This document shows positions 21,611-33,439 of a DNA stretch of 64,000 bases, in pieces (within the stretch, counting starts at the first letter, position 1; every line of letters starts with the position of its first letter). The position numbers and the translations under genes are program-made. The notes below the pieces were generated by a model. It was not told the DNA's origin, made no database searches, and saw only the letters and a program-made list of their open reading frames with translations. This DNA comes from Agrypnia vestita. Its lineage: Eukaryota > Arthropoda > Insecta > Trichoptera > Phryganeidae. The stretch spans positions 62,001-126,000 of the forward strand of contig JADDOH010023187.1 of NCBI GenBank assembly GCA_016648135.1, written 5' to 3'.

Positions 21611-22219
21611 CAAAAGTGTGAATGGATATATATTGAAATTATTAACTTGATATTAGCCTCCTTAATTTATTCTTTCGTAAAATGATGATTTCTAATATAA
21701 ATTATCCTTCTATCTTATTTTATAACTAATTAGGACATACAAAAGACTATTACTGAAACAACTTTATATAACTGGTGTAGGAATATGCATTATTTTGCCG
21801 TATAATTGCATGTACCTAATTTAAATACTGTCAAAATGGTTTATTCTGTTTATTATTTAGATAAATTAGTTTTTAAATCTGCTTTTAAATAGTTTTCTAA
21901 GAATAGCTACCTGAATAGTCTACTTTCGATCGAATTTTTTATTTGAATATGTGATTGTTCTGTTAGATATTTTTAGTAGCAAAGCACACAGTTAAATTAT
22001 ATAAATAAACTTTATTTATATACATTTTTGCACTATTAGGTTCTATTCTACGGGTCATTTTGTATTTAAATTTATATTTGAATACAAATTTAATTTTTAA
22101 TTATATAATAACTCGGTTGTATAAAACTTTTAAAATTAAATCATAATATACTTTGACTGTTGTTATACATAACTGGAAAAAAATTAATGATGACTTTAAA
22201 TGTATTTTTATTGATATAA
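21611..22219. other. AT-rich spacer, no gene
   Basis: Nothing recognised. Confidence 0.5.
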
Positions 22220-22440
22220 GACGGACGAAGAAGAGTGATCAACCACACGCTCAGGGCCGTTCTATGAGTAATAGCTCCCATATCGGCCCTACACTTTCAC
22301 CACCCATTATTGGCATTTTTTTAATGCTTAAGTGGCCGTACTCACCGCCCGCTGACACTCATGGTAATGCTAGTGGGACGGGGAGGCTTCCACACAAAAC
22401 CTCTTCTCTGCCTCCAAAGGGCAGGGACAAATGACAATTG
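22220..22440 (-). repeat. GC-rich patch, possible LINE 3' untranslated remnant
   Basis: A sharply bounded GC-rich block. The minus strand reads GTGTGGAAGCCTCCCCGTCC, wording that resembles 3' regions of insect non-LTR elements, but no reverse transcriptase motif is readable. The 93-residue plus-strand open frame across it has no family features. Confidence 0.25.
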
Positions 22441-23490
22441 TAACGTACTTGTTATCCATTATATAGAATATCGGACACTTTAAAACCAATTTAAAGATAC
22501 AGGAGACCTATCCAGGACTGTTTTGATGTTAATGTATTATTACATAATAATTTGTATTTTTGGCCATTTTAGGCAGCAACTAACTTACGTGAAAAAAATT
22601 ACATTTCTTTTTTAATGCATTCAAAAAGTGATGTTATATATAAAATCTTAAATAATTTTTAAATTAAATGAAACTGCGAACTTAAATTCTTACTTATTTT
22701 ATCAAATGCAGACCTCCTATAGCTTGCGCGATCCGTCCCATGAATCTAGAAGTTATGCAGGTTTCGCCATGGAAATTGCAGCCCCTAACTACTTTTTCAA
22801 TTCTAGACTGCAAAGGCTTCTAAGACTAGCACTTATACTTAAGCACTTGGACGTTTTTTCCACTAATTTAATTAAATTATAAAATAATTAAAACAATATA
22901 TATTTAATGATCATTAAACTTCGTCCGTTAGGATTTATAGAAATTGTGTGTGATATCAAGCTGGAGTCATTTATTGGAATGTCTACCTGTTATGTTTTCG
23001 CTACCTATTAACATTTCTATTAATTTTTTTGGAGGTAAGTTTATAAAACTCCACAATCACACAAATGGAAATAAAAATGCATGTATTTTATTTTACATTT
23101 TAATTTTTGTAAGATGATTTGTGGTTGATAATGCCCACATAAGACGAAACGCGTCTCATTAAAATTAAAATTTAGTAATAAAAATCGAACGATTTTATGT
23201 CTATATGTGTTCTAATATCTCGCCTTTTCTTACGTGCCAGCTTTCTGTGCAAGGGTTTGGTGTGGAATATGAAGTGTTTGTATGTCTATACTCATTATAC
23301 TACAATAATCTACTGTAGCATAACTTTATGAATATTTATATCTTATCTACTTGCTTTGTTCTCGCTACTTGCTATATTTTTGGAAATGCAATGTACTTCT
23401 ATAAATTTGCCATATTCTTACTTATTATTTACTATATATTATACTTTGTAAAAGCTTGACATGTTTTATCTTGCCTTAATTTTTTTAAAA
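22441..23490. other. Spacer with a dispersed repeat motif
   Basis: No gene. ATAATGCCCACATAAGACG followed by AAACGCGTCTCA (about 23129-23160) recurs in inverted orientation near 14200-14225, which marks an uncharacterised dispersed repeat. Confidence 0.4.
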
Positions 23491-23493
23491 GCC

Positions 23494-23840
23494 TTAAATT
23501 GTGCTCATAAGAAAGAAATGGTGCGTTCCAGATTTTCCGTTAATATTCATCCCTGTTACACATGATCGTCCAATCATTATGACAGAATGTTTAGCATACA
23601 ATTTTGGCACATGTGATGTTTCCTCAATTGAGTATGGATCTGACAAATATCCCATCTGTTTGATTTCTGACTCACCGCCAGACTCCTCGGCTTCTTCTCC
23701 TTTTGATGTTAAGAAAGATTGCCTCCAAGACGGCAATATCTCGAATGTTTCTTTAACGAACTCATTATTCCTCCTAATTGAGTGGATCCGCCAATTAATT
23801 CTCCCGGAATGAGGGATGCGTCCGCTTAATCATATTATAT
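23494..23840 (-). CDS. Unrecognised open frame, possible coding fragment
   Basis: The minus-strand frame is open for about 115 codons, from just after a TGA to the stop at 23494. It reads INWRIHSIRRNNEFVKETFE, then a Glu/Ser-rich segment (KGEEAEESGGESEIKQ), then MGYLSDPYSIEETSHVPKLY and ends shortly after SGTHHFFLMS. Its composition is more protein-like than most frames here. There is no ATG near its left edge, so it would be an exon or a truncated copy. The plus strand is also open for 103 codons over the same span, which weakens the case. No family recognised. Confidence 0.25.
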
Positions 23841-25309
23841 CCGATCATTCTAATCGCAAAATTTAATCACAAAAGTCTAGAAACAAATGTTAAATTTGAT
23901 TTGGATTTTATTATTGCCGTTGTAATCTGGACAAATCAGTAATCGTGAACAATATTTTATTTTATTTATGTATATTTAAATAAAATGATTGGAGAAGGTT
24001 TTTTAAATACCATAATAAATACAGTATAAAGTCACAAATAAATAGGTATTATATGAAAATGAACAATCTTCTATTTTTACTTGTGTTTTCTGAACTTGAA
24101 TGAATGAATTTAGCAGGCGCATACAGTGAATGCATTAAAGTATGACTTTTACGCAGAAATTATTCAAATAAAAAATTATCTGATATATTAGGATATATTT
24201 ATATATAGGATAGAAAAAATATTAGAATATATTAAAATATGATAATAATTGTGATAGGAATACTATGAGATTGATGTTTTGTTTCGTTTTTTTTTTCAAA
24301 ATGTATGGTTACATAAAAGTCATGCTTTGATGTTTCCACTGCACACCCCTGGTATTTAGTAGATGTATTATTATAAACTTATTTGATTTTATTTAATATT
24401 ATATCTTTAGAATCTTACATAAAACAAAGGCACAATACGTTCCATATTTTAATATTAATGTACATTTTATAAAATATTGTCGGTTTTAAATTTTCATCAG
24501 TTTTCCTCTAGGATCTTACAGCCTCCCTTCCCTCCCATATTTCCTTCTACTACGTCCACCACGCCTCTGTTTGGACCGATTGTTACACCGACTTCCTCCG
24601 ATATAAATGTGTATAAACTGAATGTATTGCCATTCAAACTTTATTAAGCTGTAACCTACGTCTAAAAAAAACCATCCTACTCATGCACCTCACTTTTTCT
24701 TTGTGGGATTAAATTTTGCACACATCATTAGATTTTTTCATAAAACAATGGCACTTTCTCCCACACTTTATTCAAAATTATAACTCAATTTGTATCTCAC
24801 GCAATGCCGAGTGTAGACCACCCGTTTAATATAACTAATATTATTTTTTTTAAATATTATGTATCGAGAACAAATTTCGTTACATTCCACAGCATTTCAT
24901 AAAAAAAACACATCAGTATGATTGCACGTGATTACACGCATATACATATATACTTACTGTACCTACAGATATATTTAAGTATAACACTGTGGTTTCGTTA
25001 TATATTAAACGATATTGCTGTTTGTTAATTTTTATGGATTTCTTTAATTTTTTATTAAACACAGTACATTATTTGTATTAGAATTTTTAACGCAAATTTG
25101 ATTATCTAAATAAATGAACCGGTAGTTGTGTTATATAGTACATTAATTGAGTTGTTAAAATGGATAGCGAAAAGGTTCTATTCACTTGGTGGTAGTTACT
25201 TAGTTATGTCAACATCACTTCATAGGCGAGTACCTTAAATCACTCTAATTTAATTAAAGTACCATCAAGGCTCTTTTGTAGCGTAGCATCATCGCGTGAA
25301 GGAAGTATA
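23841..25309. other. AT-rich spacer, no gene
   Basis: Nothing recognised. A slightly GC-richer stretch lies at 24500-24610. Confidence 0.45.
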
Positions 25310-25510
25310 AGAGTAGAGTTTTCTCCTCACAATTAGTTGAGACGGGGCTGCCGGCTGGCTGAGCGTCTTGCCAGCCATTCATTATGTATGGGCTGAGCCT
25401 CCGGTACTCTCTAAATTAACACAACTAATTATACAACAAACACAGCAAACTTCCCCTCCAACTACCAGGACGATCTAGCGACAAGTTCAGTCTACATGAT
25501 CATATTATTA
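25310..25510. other. GC-richer island with short hairpins
   Basis: GGCTGGC and GCCAGCC (25352-25376) form a 7-bp hairpin, and TGATCATA / TATGATCA another at about 25498-25516. No open frame. Candidate regulatory or untranslated sequence. Confidence 0.25.
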
Positions 25511-25739
25511 TGATCACGAAGCCCTCTCCGAAACTTTATTATAAACTTCAAACTTTTCCAATAATTATAAAAATGATGGTTAATTTATAATATTATATAT
25601 CATAGGTATAAAAGCAAAGGCAGAAAATATCAAAAAAATGAATAAACAGATGTTTTGAATGCAGTTGTCGAGGATTACATAATTATTACATTACCTTGTT
25701 TTTTTTTCAATACTTATTTCATGTTCCGTTCATACTATG

Positions 25740-26180
25740 TTCCGATACAGACTATGAAAACTATATATCAATCTTTAGCGGAATCGGTAATATGGTATGG
25801 AATAACTAGCTGTGGTCTAACTTGCAAAACTAATATTAGAAAAATCCAAAATATTCAAAATTCGGCAATAAAATTAATAAATAAAGAAAGTGCTACTAAA
25901 GATATACAGGATCTCTTCAAGAAACAAGGCTCTATGCCAATTAATGCTATCTTGTGGTACAAACTACTTACACGATATCATGAAGATGGGACATATAAAC
26001 ATGTACATATTGATTCATAAACATAGTACCAGATTTACGGTTAAAGAAGGACTACGAATACCGAAGGTCATAAATAAATATGGACAAAGAACATTAAAAT
26101 ATGTCATACCAAAAATATTAAATAAAATCCAATGTCGTGTCAAAATGGATATTCAAAAGGGCAAAATACAGAATTTATGA
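25740..26180 (+). pseudogene. Reverse transcriptase C-terminal remnant
   Basis: The first part reads TIYQSLAESVIWYGITSCG, the conserved Y-Q-S-L-x-E-S-x-x-x-Y-G-I motif found after the polymerase core in CR1/L2/jockey-type LINEs, then IRKIQNIQNSAIKLINK. The frame then shifts by one, near 26000, into HSTRFTVKEGLRIPKV and NKYGQRTLKYVIPKI, the usual end of the ORF, before the stop near 26180. Only the end of the protein remains and it is frameshifted. Confidence 0.75.
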
Positions 26181-26437
26181 ATATGTTACTAAATAAATGA
26201 GACTTATTTTGATTTTGGTAATATTTGTATTTTTTCTTGTAATGTTGTATTGTATTGTTGATTTCTATTTGAGTTTATAAGATCTATTGTAATTAATTAA
26301 TATGAATGTATTTCTGGTAAATACAATTTATTTATATATATGTATTGATGCACCTACAGACAAATATCAATGTGATATTTTGTGGGTCTGAGATGTAAAA
26401 AAAATAAATTAATAAATAAAAATAAATAAAAAAAATT
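25740..26437 (+). mobile_element. 5'-truncated non-LTR retrotransposon
   Basis: A LINE 3' segment made of the C-terminal end of a reverse transcriptase, a 3' untranslated region with a small hairpin (AGACAAATATCA / TGATATTTTGT, about 26355-26385) and an A-rich tail of AATA units at about 26396-26437. The coding similarity begins abruptly near 25740, as expected for a 5'-truncated insertion. Target duplications were not found with certainty. Confidence 0.75.
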
Positions 26438-28449
26438 GTTTGTTACATAAATACATACATTTATATTCCTAACTGCACAGCAATTTTTCGGCATGATTTC
26501 CCTTTATATATTTTAACATGTTATTATTATTAAAAAAAAATTATGAATAGTACAGAGTACACAGTTTACGATTTTTTTTATGAATATTACATAATATGTG
26601 TAAATAATTACGTATTATGGTATCCTTCGATTTGGATTTTTTGGAGGCTAATGGAATTTTGAATTCTTTATTTATTTTATTAAAGATTTATGGCCTGTTT
26701 TTGTATAATGGTTAACATTTTACTTTAAGAAATTAATTTCTTATTTAACGTTAAGATATTAATTTATAGCGTCCTCTAGCAGCAAATGCACAAAGGTATT
26801 CGTGATTATTACATTTAAAAAGCAGATTGCTTAAAAAATGGAATAAAAATGTTCATCAATTAAAAAGAGACTACATATAAGGTCGAAAATTTTCCTTTAA
26901 CTTACTATACTGCCGTGGCAAAATTAGCAGTTAAAATATTTTTTCGTTAATTTGATTTTTCTCAGTGTCTTTTCAAATTGATTAAGAAGAATATCTAATA
27001 ATTCACATTTTTTGTTTTACCGGTGGCATGTACTTGGTACGGACTTCAATGGTGCTTCTGATAATGATGTTTTAGAAGTCCGATGAGCTGTTTTGCCACT
27101 ACAGAACACTCCCATACGAACCCGTAAAAAACGCCTGGAATATTTTCCTTTTTTGGAGTGTAAAGAAATAATAAATGCTACATTTTTGATCAAAACCAAT
27201 GCATTTATGTATGTGAAATCTATTAGAGATTATCTGTGCGTAGTTTATAACAATTTACTTCATGTGTTACAAATCAAAAGTGCTTCTTCATATTTCGTAA
27301 ACATATAGAATCGATTTTGCAAAAAATCGTGTGCTATTATAAATTCTAGTATACTGCTTTATTTTTGTTATTTCAAAATTCTCCATTAGTTGGTTCTATT
27401 TAATACGTTGTAATACCCGAACCAAGAATTATTTTCACATTAGTTTTTTTTCGCTGTAATTATAGTACTTCATAAATTTTCTGATTTAATAGAGAGACGC
27501 CCTTGTACGAAACATATTTTAGAAAATTAAAACGCATATTTCCTTTTTTTAGTTGATATTAACAACTTCCAACATTCTTCCTTCATACACTTGTATTTAT
27601 TAATAATATAATATTAAATTCACTGAAAGTGGACGAAGCTCAATATTATGCAGATACGATTAATTTCCAGGTACATTTTTCATTAAGTCTAATTTCACTC
27701 TCATTTTTCCTGGAACACTTTTTAATATTAAAACACTTTAAAAAAAAGTTTTTCTTAAAACCTCCGTAATACAAAATTTTGGAAATTTCTGTTTTTCATT
27801 AAAAATTCTCAAAGAACAGGAACACAATAACAGAGAAAAGTCTTGAAATATAAAATAAATTATAATTTTGCTTTATTCTGGAGAATTGTGGGCTATTTAA
27901 TAGCCAGTTAGTTAAGTTTAATAACCCTCTGAGCTTACTGTAAAGATTATGACACACCCTAGATTGGTATTGTCACACTGCGATACTAAGAACATAATCA
28001 CTTTATGAAGTAGTCCCGCCGAGCGCCTGGGACCAGGGAATAATCATTGTTACTACTTGAAACTTGTACTATACAATTATACAATTAAAAACTCTTTGGG
28101 AGAAATCAACACCTGACTTGGTAATGAATAAAATTGTTTTTGTAATTTTGAATATTACATAATCCACAAGCCAAACAACAAAATTTTATACATTACTTCA
28201 TGTTGTGACGTAACCTGTCTGGCTACCTAAGCTAAATACCTAACAATAAAGTTTAATAATATATAAGTTTTACGAAAGCCCAAAGCTTGAGGCTTTAAGC
28301 TACCGAATTGAACTTTATTACTACTTTTGTGACTTTTAAGCACACGCTTTATGCTTTAAGCTACTAGATGAAAACTTTTAGTCGAACTTGGAACTTTGGA
28401 AGTATATTTACATGAAAGCTAATATTTATTTTTTTTGTTAAGATTTATA
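26438..28449. other. AT-rich spacer, no gene
   Basis: No gene recognised. From about 27890 rightward the composition becomes more even, perhaps the outer part of the complex repeat that follows. The minus-strand frame at 27017-27199 has no family features. Confidence 0.4.
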
Positions 28450-28765
28450 TTTTCAAAATTGGCCAGTCGTGATCTATCTAGTGGTTAGGAAAATTCCCCC
28501 TCCGTTGTGTCCGTAGCTATCCAAAATTCTTTTGATATGTAGTGAGATTCGTATTCTTATTAACGCGACTAGACTAATATAGATCTGATTCTTACCTTAC
28601 TATGGAAATAACAAACGCACTTGGCTAATCCGTACTCTTAATTAACATAACGGATTTATTTACTAAAGATGATAGAACGCCTAACCGCCTATCGACACGA
28701 AATCCACGTATCATCTTCAAACACTTAAAGACGAAATGCCAGAGACATAAAACGTATTTCCTTAA

Positions 28766-28927
28766 TTACTTCGGACTCCACTGAAACCGTCCTAGAATTC
28801 TACAGTTTCGCCTATACGAGAGATAAACGATATCACCCACATCCTGAGTCAGCCCATGAACCAAGTATATGTGACGTCGCCGGGGAATAAACGCTAGTAG
28901 CAAAACTTCCTTACATTGTTCCGTCAT
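28766..28927 (-). CDS. Small ORF in a spliced-looking minus-strand unit
   Basis: A 53-residue minus-strand frame starts at ATG 28927 and contains EQCKEVLLLAFIPRRRHIYL and DVGDIVYLSYRRNC, ending in FQWSPK. It is basic and has no family I recognise. Just upstream lies a good splice acceptor (TTTTATATTTCAG, AG at 28955-28956), and 177 bp further upstream a strong donor (CG/GTAAGT, GT at 29130-29131). An AATAAA lies about 110 nt beyond the stop (28655-28660). Together these look like the last exon of a short gene. It is inside the complex repeat, so it may be a repeat-encoded transcript rather than a host gene. Confidence 0.35.
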   Translation of the reverse strand: MTEQCKEVLLLAFIPRRRHIYLVHGLTQDVGDIVYLSYRRNCRILGRFQWSPK

Positions 28928-28954
28928 AACTATAATACCCCCGGGGTTAAAATA

Positions 28955-29131
28955 CTGAAATATAAAACAATACAATCGTTGTCAAGTTAACGGCATGCGC
29001 TTAAGATTATTAACACCTCATAATAGCAGCTTAGAACAGTGTTAGCACAACCACACGCGGTACCCATTTATGACAGATTTACCAGATATAATAGCTTAAG
29101 TTATATTCAAAGACACAAGTAAGAAACTTAC
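28955..29131 (-). other. Predicted 177-bp intron (minus strand)
   Basis: Bounded by GTAAGT at the 5' end and a pyrimidine-rich TTTTATATTTCAG at the 3' end. Short introns of this size are ordinary in insects. No transcript evidence is available. Confidence 0.35.
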
Positions 29132-29306
29132 CGATAGCGCGTCCCACGTTGTCCGATCTGCTCAATCTGTTTACAGTACATAGTGGATGAAGACAAACAT
29201 ATTTACAACAACCCAGGCGCATCTAGAGGCTCGGGGTAAGCTTTGTCTGACATTATCACAACCCGAGATTCTAAGGGAATGGAAGATATAGTTTTGTAAG
29301 TAAAAT

Positions 29307-29926
29307 TTAAGAAGTGTCTAACCACTTCTGTTCAAGCGTGGATTCTAGATGCCTCCCCCCCTTGTGGGAGGGAGGGGAATACGGCCCCAGAGCATCGCCG
29401 CATCCGGTGGTTAACCCCTGTTTAAACATAACCTCCCACACTAAGCTGCAGACCAAAACCAACCCGAGACTCTGTTGCCTCTGTTGGGATCGATTCAGCG
29501 TCCTTGTCCTCATGGCGACAAACATATCAGGAAGAAATCCCGCGTCTGATATTAAGATTTGTATATTAACCCGCGGGGCAGTCAAATTGACTGGTGTATA
29601 GTGATGAGGGTCCCACGTTGCGGCTACATGGGCCGGATTATTATGATGTTTACTGCTGATAAAAGGGCTGAATGAACTAACTGGGTGACTGGAAAAGACT
29701 CATCCCTGAGTGCGTCAGACAGAGCCATGTTAGCATCGCCAATTATAATTGATGTGATTGATCCCACGGTGTAGTCTAATTGACTAGAGATATTAAAGAG
29801 ATAGTATTCCAGAGTGAATGTTACGGTTAATTGTGTGGTTCCTGACATGTATGTCCTGTGCCAGAGGAGAAGGGCTCCGAAAGGCTCCTGGTATACAGCA
29901 GTATAGTAAAGATGATGAATGATGTG
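29307..29926 (-). pseudogene. Overlapping minus-strand open frames, protein unknown
   Basis: One minus-strand frame is open from 29926 to 29624. It includes HHLYYTAVYQEPFGALLLW, GTTQLTVTFTLEYYLFN and SIIIGDANMALSDALRDE. A second frame, open from about 29700 to 29307, includes NNPAHVAATWDPHHYTPVNL and NIQILISDAGFLPDMFVAM. The two overlap for about 75 bp and could be one protein split by a frameshift. I cannot assign a family. The plus strand is also open at 29314-29601, so part of this could be chance in GC-richer DNA. Confidence 0.3.
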
Positions 29927-30339
29927 TCAGGGTGAGGTGTCAACTGGCATTCCCGATCAGGTAACTCGTTCAAATAAATCAGCTTCTATTCAAGATTCAA
30001 TCATGGAGATCTGGATTCGATGACACTGAGGACGGCAAAGCATCGAGATTCTTCCCACCAGTGTGTTGCGAGTGAGTTCTCGACGCCTGCAATAAAACCT
30101 AGGAACAAGAAGAATATTCCCTCTACGCTGAGCACATGCAGGACATAACCCCTAAAACTAGTTCATCTACGCCGTATAGTGATATCAGTCATGCAGACAT
30201 AAATAATATAATTACAAGTATGTTTGCATCCCGCCGACTGGTGGAAATATTCGCATTCGTATTCACCGAATAGTAGGCTTGACATTCGTATTCGTGAAAA
30301 TAGTATTCGTTGCATCACTCACAATAACAAAATCATATA

Positions 30340-30740
30340 GGTAAATAACTACGGTAACTCGTAAAAATATGATATTACTTATATTAAATGAATAAAACAT
30401 AACAATCTGTCATATAAGTAACTAACTATGGTGACCCGTAAAAATATGATATTATTTATATTAAATGAATAAAACAAAACAATCTGTCATATAAGTAAAT
30501 GGTGACCCGTAAAAATATGATATTATTTATATTGAATGAATAAACTAAAACAATGTCATATAAACAACTATCGCGATTACGGAAGACCGAAGGTTAACTA
30601 CCCCTGAATAAACCGCAAACGACCCACAATAATGGAAAATGTTAAAGAAAACATTTCAACTATCTAATATTGAATGAATAAATAAAACAATGTCATATGA
30701 ATAACTATCGCGATTACTCTAGACCGAAGGTTAACTACCC
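30340..30740. repeat. Tandem repeats of 65-75 bp plus a related pair
   Basis: Three head-to-tail units share GTAAAAATATGATATTA, then TATATTRAATGAATAAA, then AATCTGTCATATAA (about 30350-30560). Two longer units follow, sharing TATCGCGATTAC and GACCGAAGGTTAACTACCCC (about 30565-30745). Part of the complex repeat family. Confidence 0.8.
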
Positions 30741-31157
30741 CTAAAAAAACCCTTCCCCCTAAATACGTACGTCTGACAATCACTATAAAATGCAACCATG
30801 TATTATTAAAAAGGCGTAGCAATATATCGAAAGGTAATTATAATTACAGTTATATTTGAGTTCGCTAGATGGCGGTAGTATGACAATTTTTATTCATTTG
30901 CCATGCTGACCTGGAAATAATAAATGCGACCAAATCTAAATAGATACAATACACACTATTCGAAATACATCTTTATAGGAGCAGTGTTTAAAACGATTGC
31001 CTAATGATACGTAATATAAATATCTAACGAGTCTAATAAAATATATATTTATGTTACAATAAAATAAGTATAAAATCCAGGTGCATTTTAAAATATATTA
31101 TTTGGAGGAAATTTCTCGAACGATTTGAATTTATATTACACTGACAATCGTGATATC

Positions 31158-31583
31158 AATTACACATAATTACCCCGATCTCAAATATTCCCAAAATAAT
31201 ACATTTAGATAGTAAAAATAATTAACCGTAATAGATAATATAAATGTGATCCTTAGCTGGAGACCGGATTGCATACTACTTATGCAATACAATAATTATC
31301 ATATTGCTACTAGGCAAATCATACAGAAATCCGCGTATTCAATTGCCAGTAAAGATAACATAAAATTCCTTTGCATAAAGATACATCCGTTTGGAAGAAA
31401 CTCTCGTACAAATTGAATAAAAATCAGACAAGCAATCGCGATATTAAATACCACAACTACTCCGAACTCAAGTCCCACAAAATAAACACACTTCGATAGT
31501 AAAAATAATCCATTTTAAAGCGTTTAAATCTTTGGTAATATATGAATATCAATTTAAATGACTGTCCGTTTGGGCCGCGACGT
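31158..31583. repeat. 426-bp direct duplication, left copy
   Basis: Repeats at 31894-32319 with a constant offset of 736 bp and only a handful of differences by eye, which implies a recent tandem duplication or gene conversion. It ends TTTGGGCCGCGACGT. Within the unit, the segment after GACCGG is itself a diverged duplicate of the segment at about 31700-31880. Confidence 0.85.
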
Positions 31584-31893
31584 TTCGCGTATCCCCAATC
31601 TTTAGTTAGATCTCCCCATTCTGTCCTTTACTGGTAGTTCTGAAGCTACTTGTTAAGCCAGATGTACCGAGGTACTCAAATCATAAAGAGTTAGTTGTAG
31701 ACCGGGTGTAATGATTGCGCAATACCTACGCAATACAACAATTATCATAATTCTACTAGGCACTTCATTTAGAAATCCGTGTATTCAATTGTTAGTATAG
31801 ATAGCATAAAAATCCCTTTGCATAAAGATACATTCGTTTGGAAGAAATTCTCGTACGATTTGAACCAATATCACACAAACAATCGTGATATTT

Positions 31894-32319
31894 AATTACA
31901 CATAATTACCCCGATCTCAAATATTCCCAAAATAATACATTTAGATAGTAAAAATAATTAACCGTAATAGATAATATAAATGTGATCCTTAGCTGGAGAC
32001 CGGATTGCATACTACTTATGCAATACAATAATTATCATATTGCTACTAGGCAAATCATACAGAAATCCGTGTATTCAATCGCCAGTAAAGATAACATAAA
32101 ATTCCTTTGCATAAAGATACATCCGTTTGGAAGAAACTCTCGTACAAATTGAATAAAAATCAGACAAGCAATCGCGATATTAAATACCACAACTACTCCG
32201 AACTCAAGTCCCACAAAATAAACACACTTCGATAGTAAAAATAATCCATTTTTAAGCGTTTAAATCTTTGGTAATATATGAATATCAATTTAAATGACTG
32301 TCCGTTTGGGCCGCGACGT
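31894..32319. repeat. 426-bp direct duplication, right copy
   Basis: See the left copy at 31158-31583. Differences include single-base changes and one shifted T/A in a homopolymer near the end. Confidence 0.85.
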
Positions 32320-32399
32320 ATTTGAAAATTACATAAGTATTATGAAATAGATCACCGGCTGGATTATCACAGCCGCAAAATTACTATTTAATATATATT

Positions 32400-32730
32400 A
32401 AATCTGATGCGCGTATAGTAATAATTATCCCTAGGTCCAAAATACATAACGAAACAAATCACAGCATGTATCAAAATGTGTTACGATTCAGAAAGTTCTA
32501 AATTGAATACACGTAAAAGGCAATAGAAATAAATAATATTGGAAATGCTTATCTGCTTTCTACAAGTGTAATAATTATCCCTAGGTCCAAATACATAACG
32601 AAACAAATCACAGCGTGTATCAAAATTTGTTACGATTCAGAAAGTTCTAAATTGAATACACATAAAAGGCTATAGAAATAAATAATATTGGAAATGCTTA
32701 TCTGTTTTCACAAATGTTCACTGTTCCAAA
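32400..32730. repeat. Short direct duplication of about 130 bp
   Basis: A unit beginning GTAATAATTATCCCTAGGTC and ending AATAATATTGGAAATGCTTATC occurs at about 32417-32552 and again at about 32569-32703. Confidence 0.8.
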
Positions 32731-32859
32731 TCTCCTTTGAATTTTTTCCTCGGTCCTATTAAATTATCTTCCTTATTTCGGACTTCCTTCGACAAGGTCT
32801 CCGGCCGATTTCAAGGCTGCAAAAACAAGGGCCTCTCCTCCAATTTGTGTCGCTTAATA

Positions 32860-33060
32860 TCGTCTCAAATCCTCGTCATCTTTTATTCCAACCTGCGTGT
32901 AAAGTCTACCATCTCAGGACGCCTTTCATTGGCCGAATCCGCTGCTGGGCAGCGTCTGCGATTGGTCCAATTTAGTCAAAATAAAGGTAACGCATACGTC
33001 ACACGCGCGGCATACCTCTACATTTCAGAAACAATAAAGGCTCGTCTGCACCTACTTACC
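32860..33060 (-). promoter_or_regulatory. Minus-strand promoter-like region, copy 1
   Basis: Read on the minus strand there is GGACCAATCGCAG, then CGGCCAATGAAAGG (two CCAAT boxes), then GGAATAAAAGATGACG in the TATA position. Copy 2 at 62.06-62.31 kb keeps the two CCAAT boxes and has a better TATA box, which supports a conserved promoter. The plus-strand open frame at 32737-33099 overlapping it is probably fortuitous. Confidence 0.4.
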
Positions 33061-33166
33061 CGGCAAACATATAATTACAGAATATTTAACGGGTTGTGAA
33101 GCTTCTCTTTATTAGCTTCACTTTAGTCAATATCATTACAATGTGACGATAAAGAATACATGCCTT

Positions 33167-33173
<7 letters not shown>

Positions 33174-33217
<44 letters not shown>

Positions 33218-33258
33218 TAATATTATATATATATCTATATATATATATAATATATAAC
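33174..33258. repeat. (TA)n microsatellite
   Basis: An almost pure TA run with a few interruptions. Confidence 0.95.
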
Positions 33259-33439
33259 ACATCTTGTCATTAGGGTTGATGTTGCTGATGTGGAACCTGA
33301 TGTTAAGTAACCAGCCACCAGATCTAGATTTTTACCAATTCCACTACTTACTGGTTGTTCTATTTTTTAATTTATTGTCTTCAATGATAGTCCATTTCTA
33401 TCTACGAGGGGGAAAATATATTCAAATCTCACTCATTAT

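Larger units (their letters stand above)
28450..33075 (-). repeat. Complex repeat family, copy 1
   Basis: A composite repeat block, less AT-rich than its surroundings in places. Its right part shares several segments, in the same order and orientation, with 60.06-62.34 kb: the AGGAGCAGTGT/ACGATTGC segment near 30980 (60290 in copy 2), the segment at 31591-31995 (61497-61902), and the CCAAT-box region ending in AATAAAGGCTCGTC at about 33030 (62320). On the minus strand it begins with a promoter-like region and ends with an AATAAA signal near 28660, so the minus strand is the likely transcribed one. No reverse transcriptase or transposase is readable. The left boundary is uncertain. Confidence 0.55.

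Noticed and set aside
28470..28560. Fourth SINE copy (CTAGTGGTTAGG)
   Set aside because: Only the short A-box-like word matches; no B box or family body follows.
30340..30740. CRISPR-like array
   Set aside because: The units are contiguous tandem repeats in a eukaryotic context, without uniform repeats and unique spacers.
32737..33099. 120-codon plus-strand open frame
   Set aside because: It overlaps the promoter-like region of the complex repeat and is not kept in copy 2.
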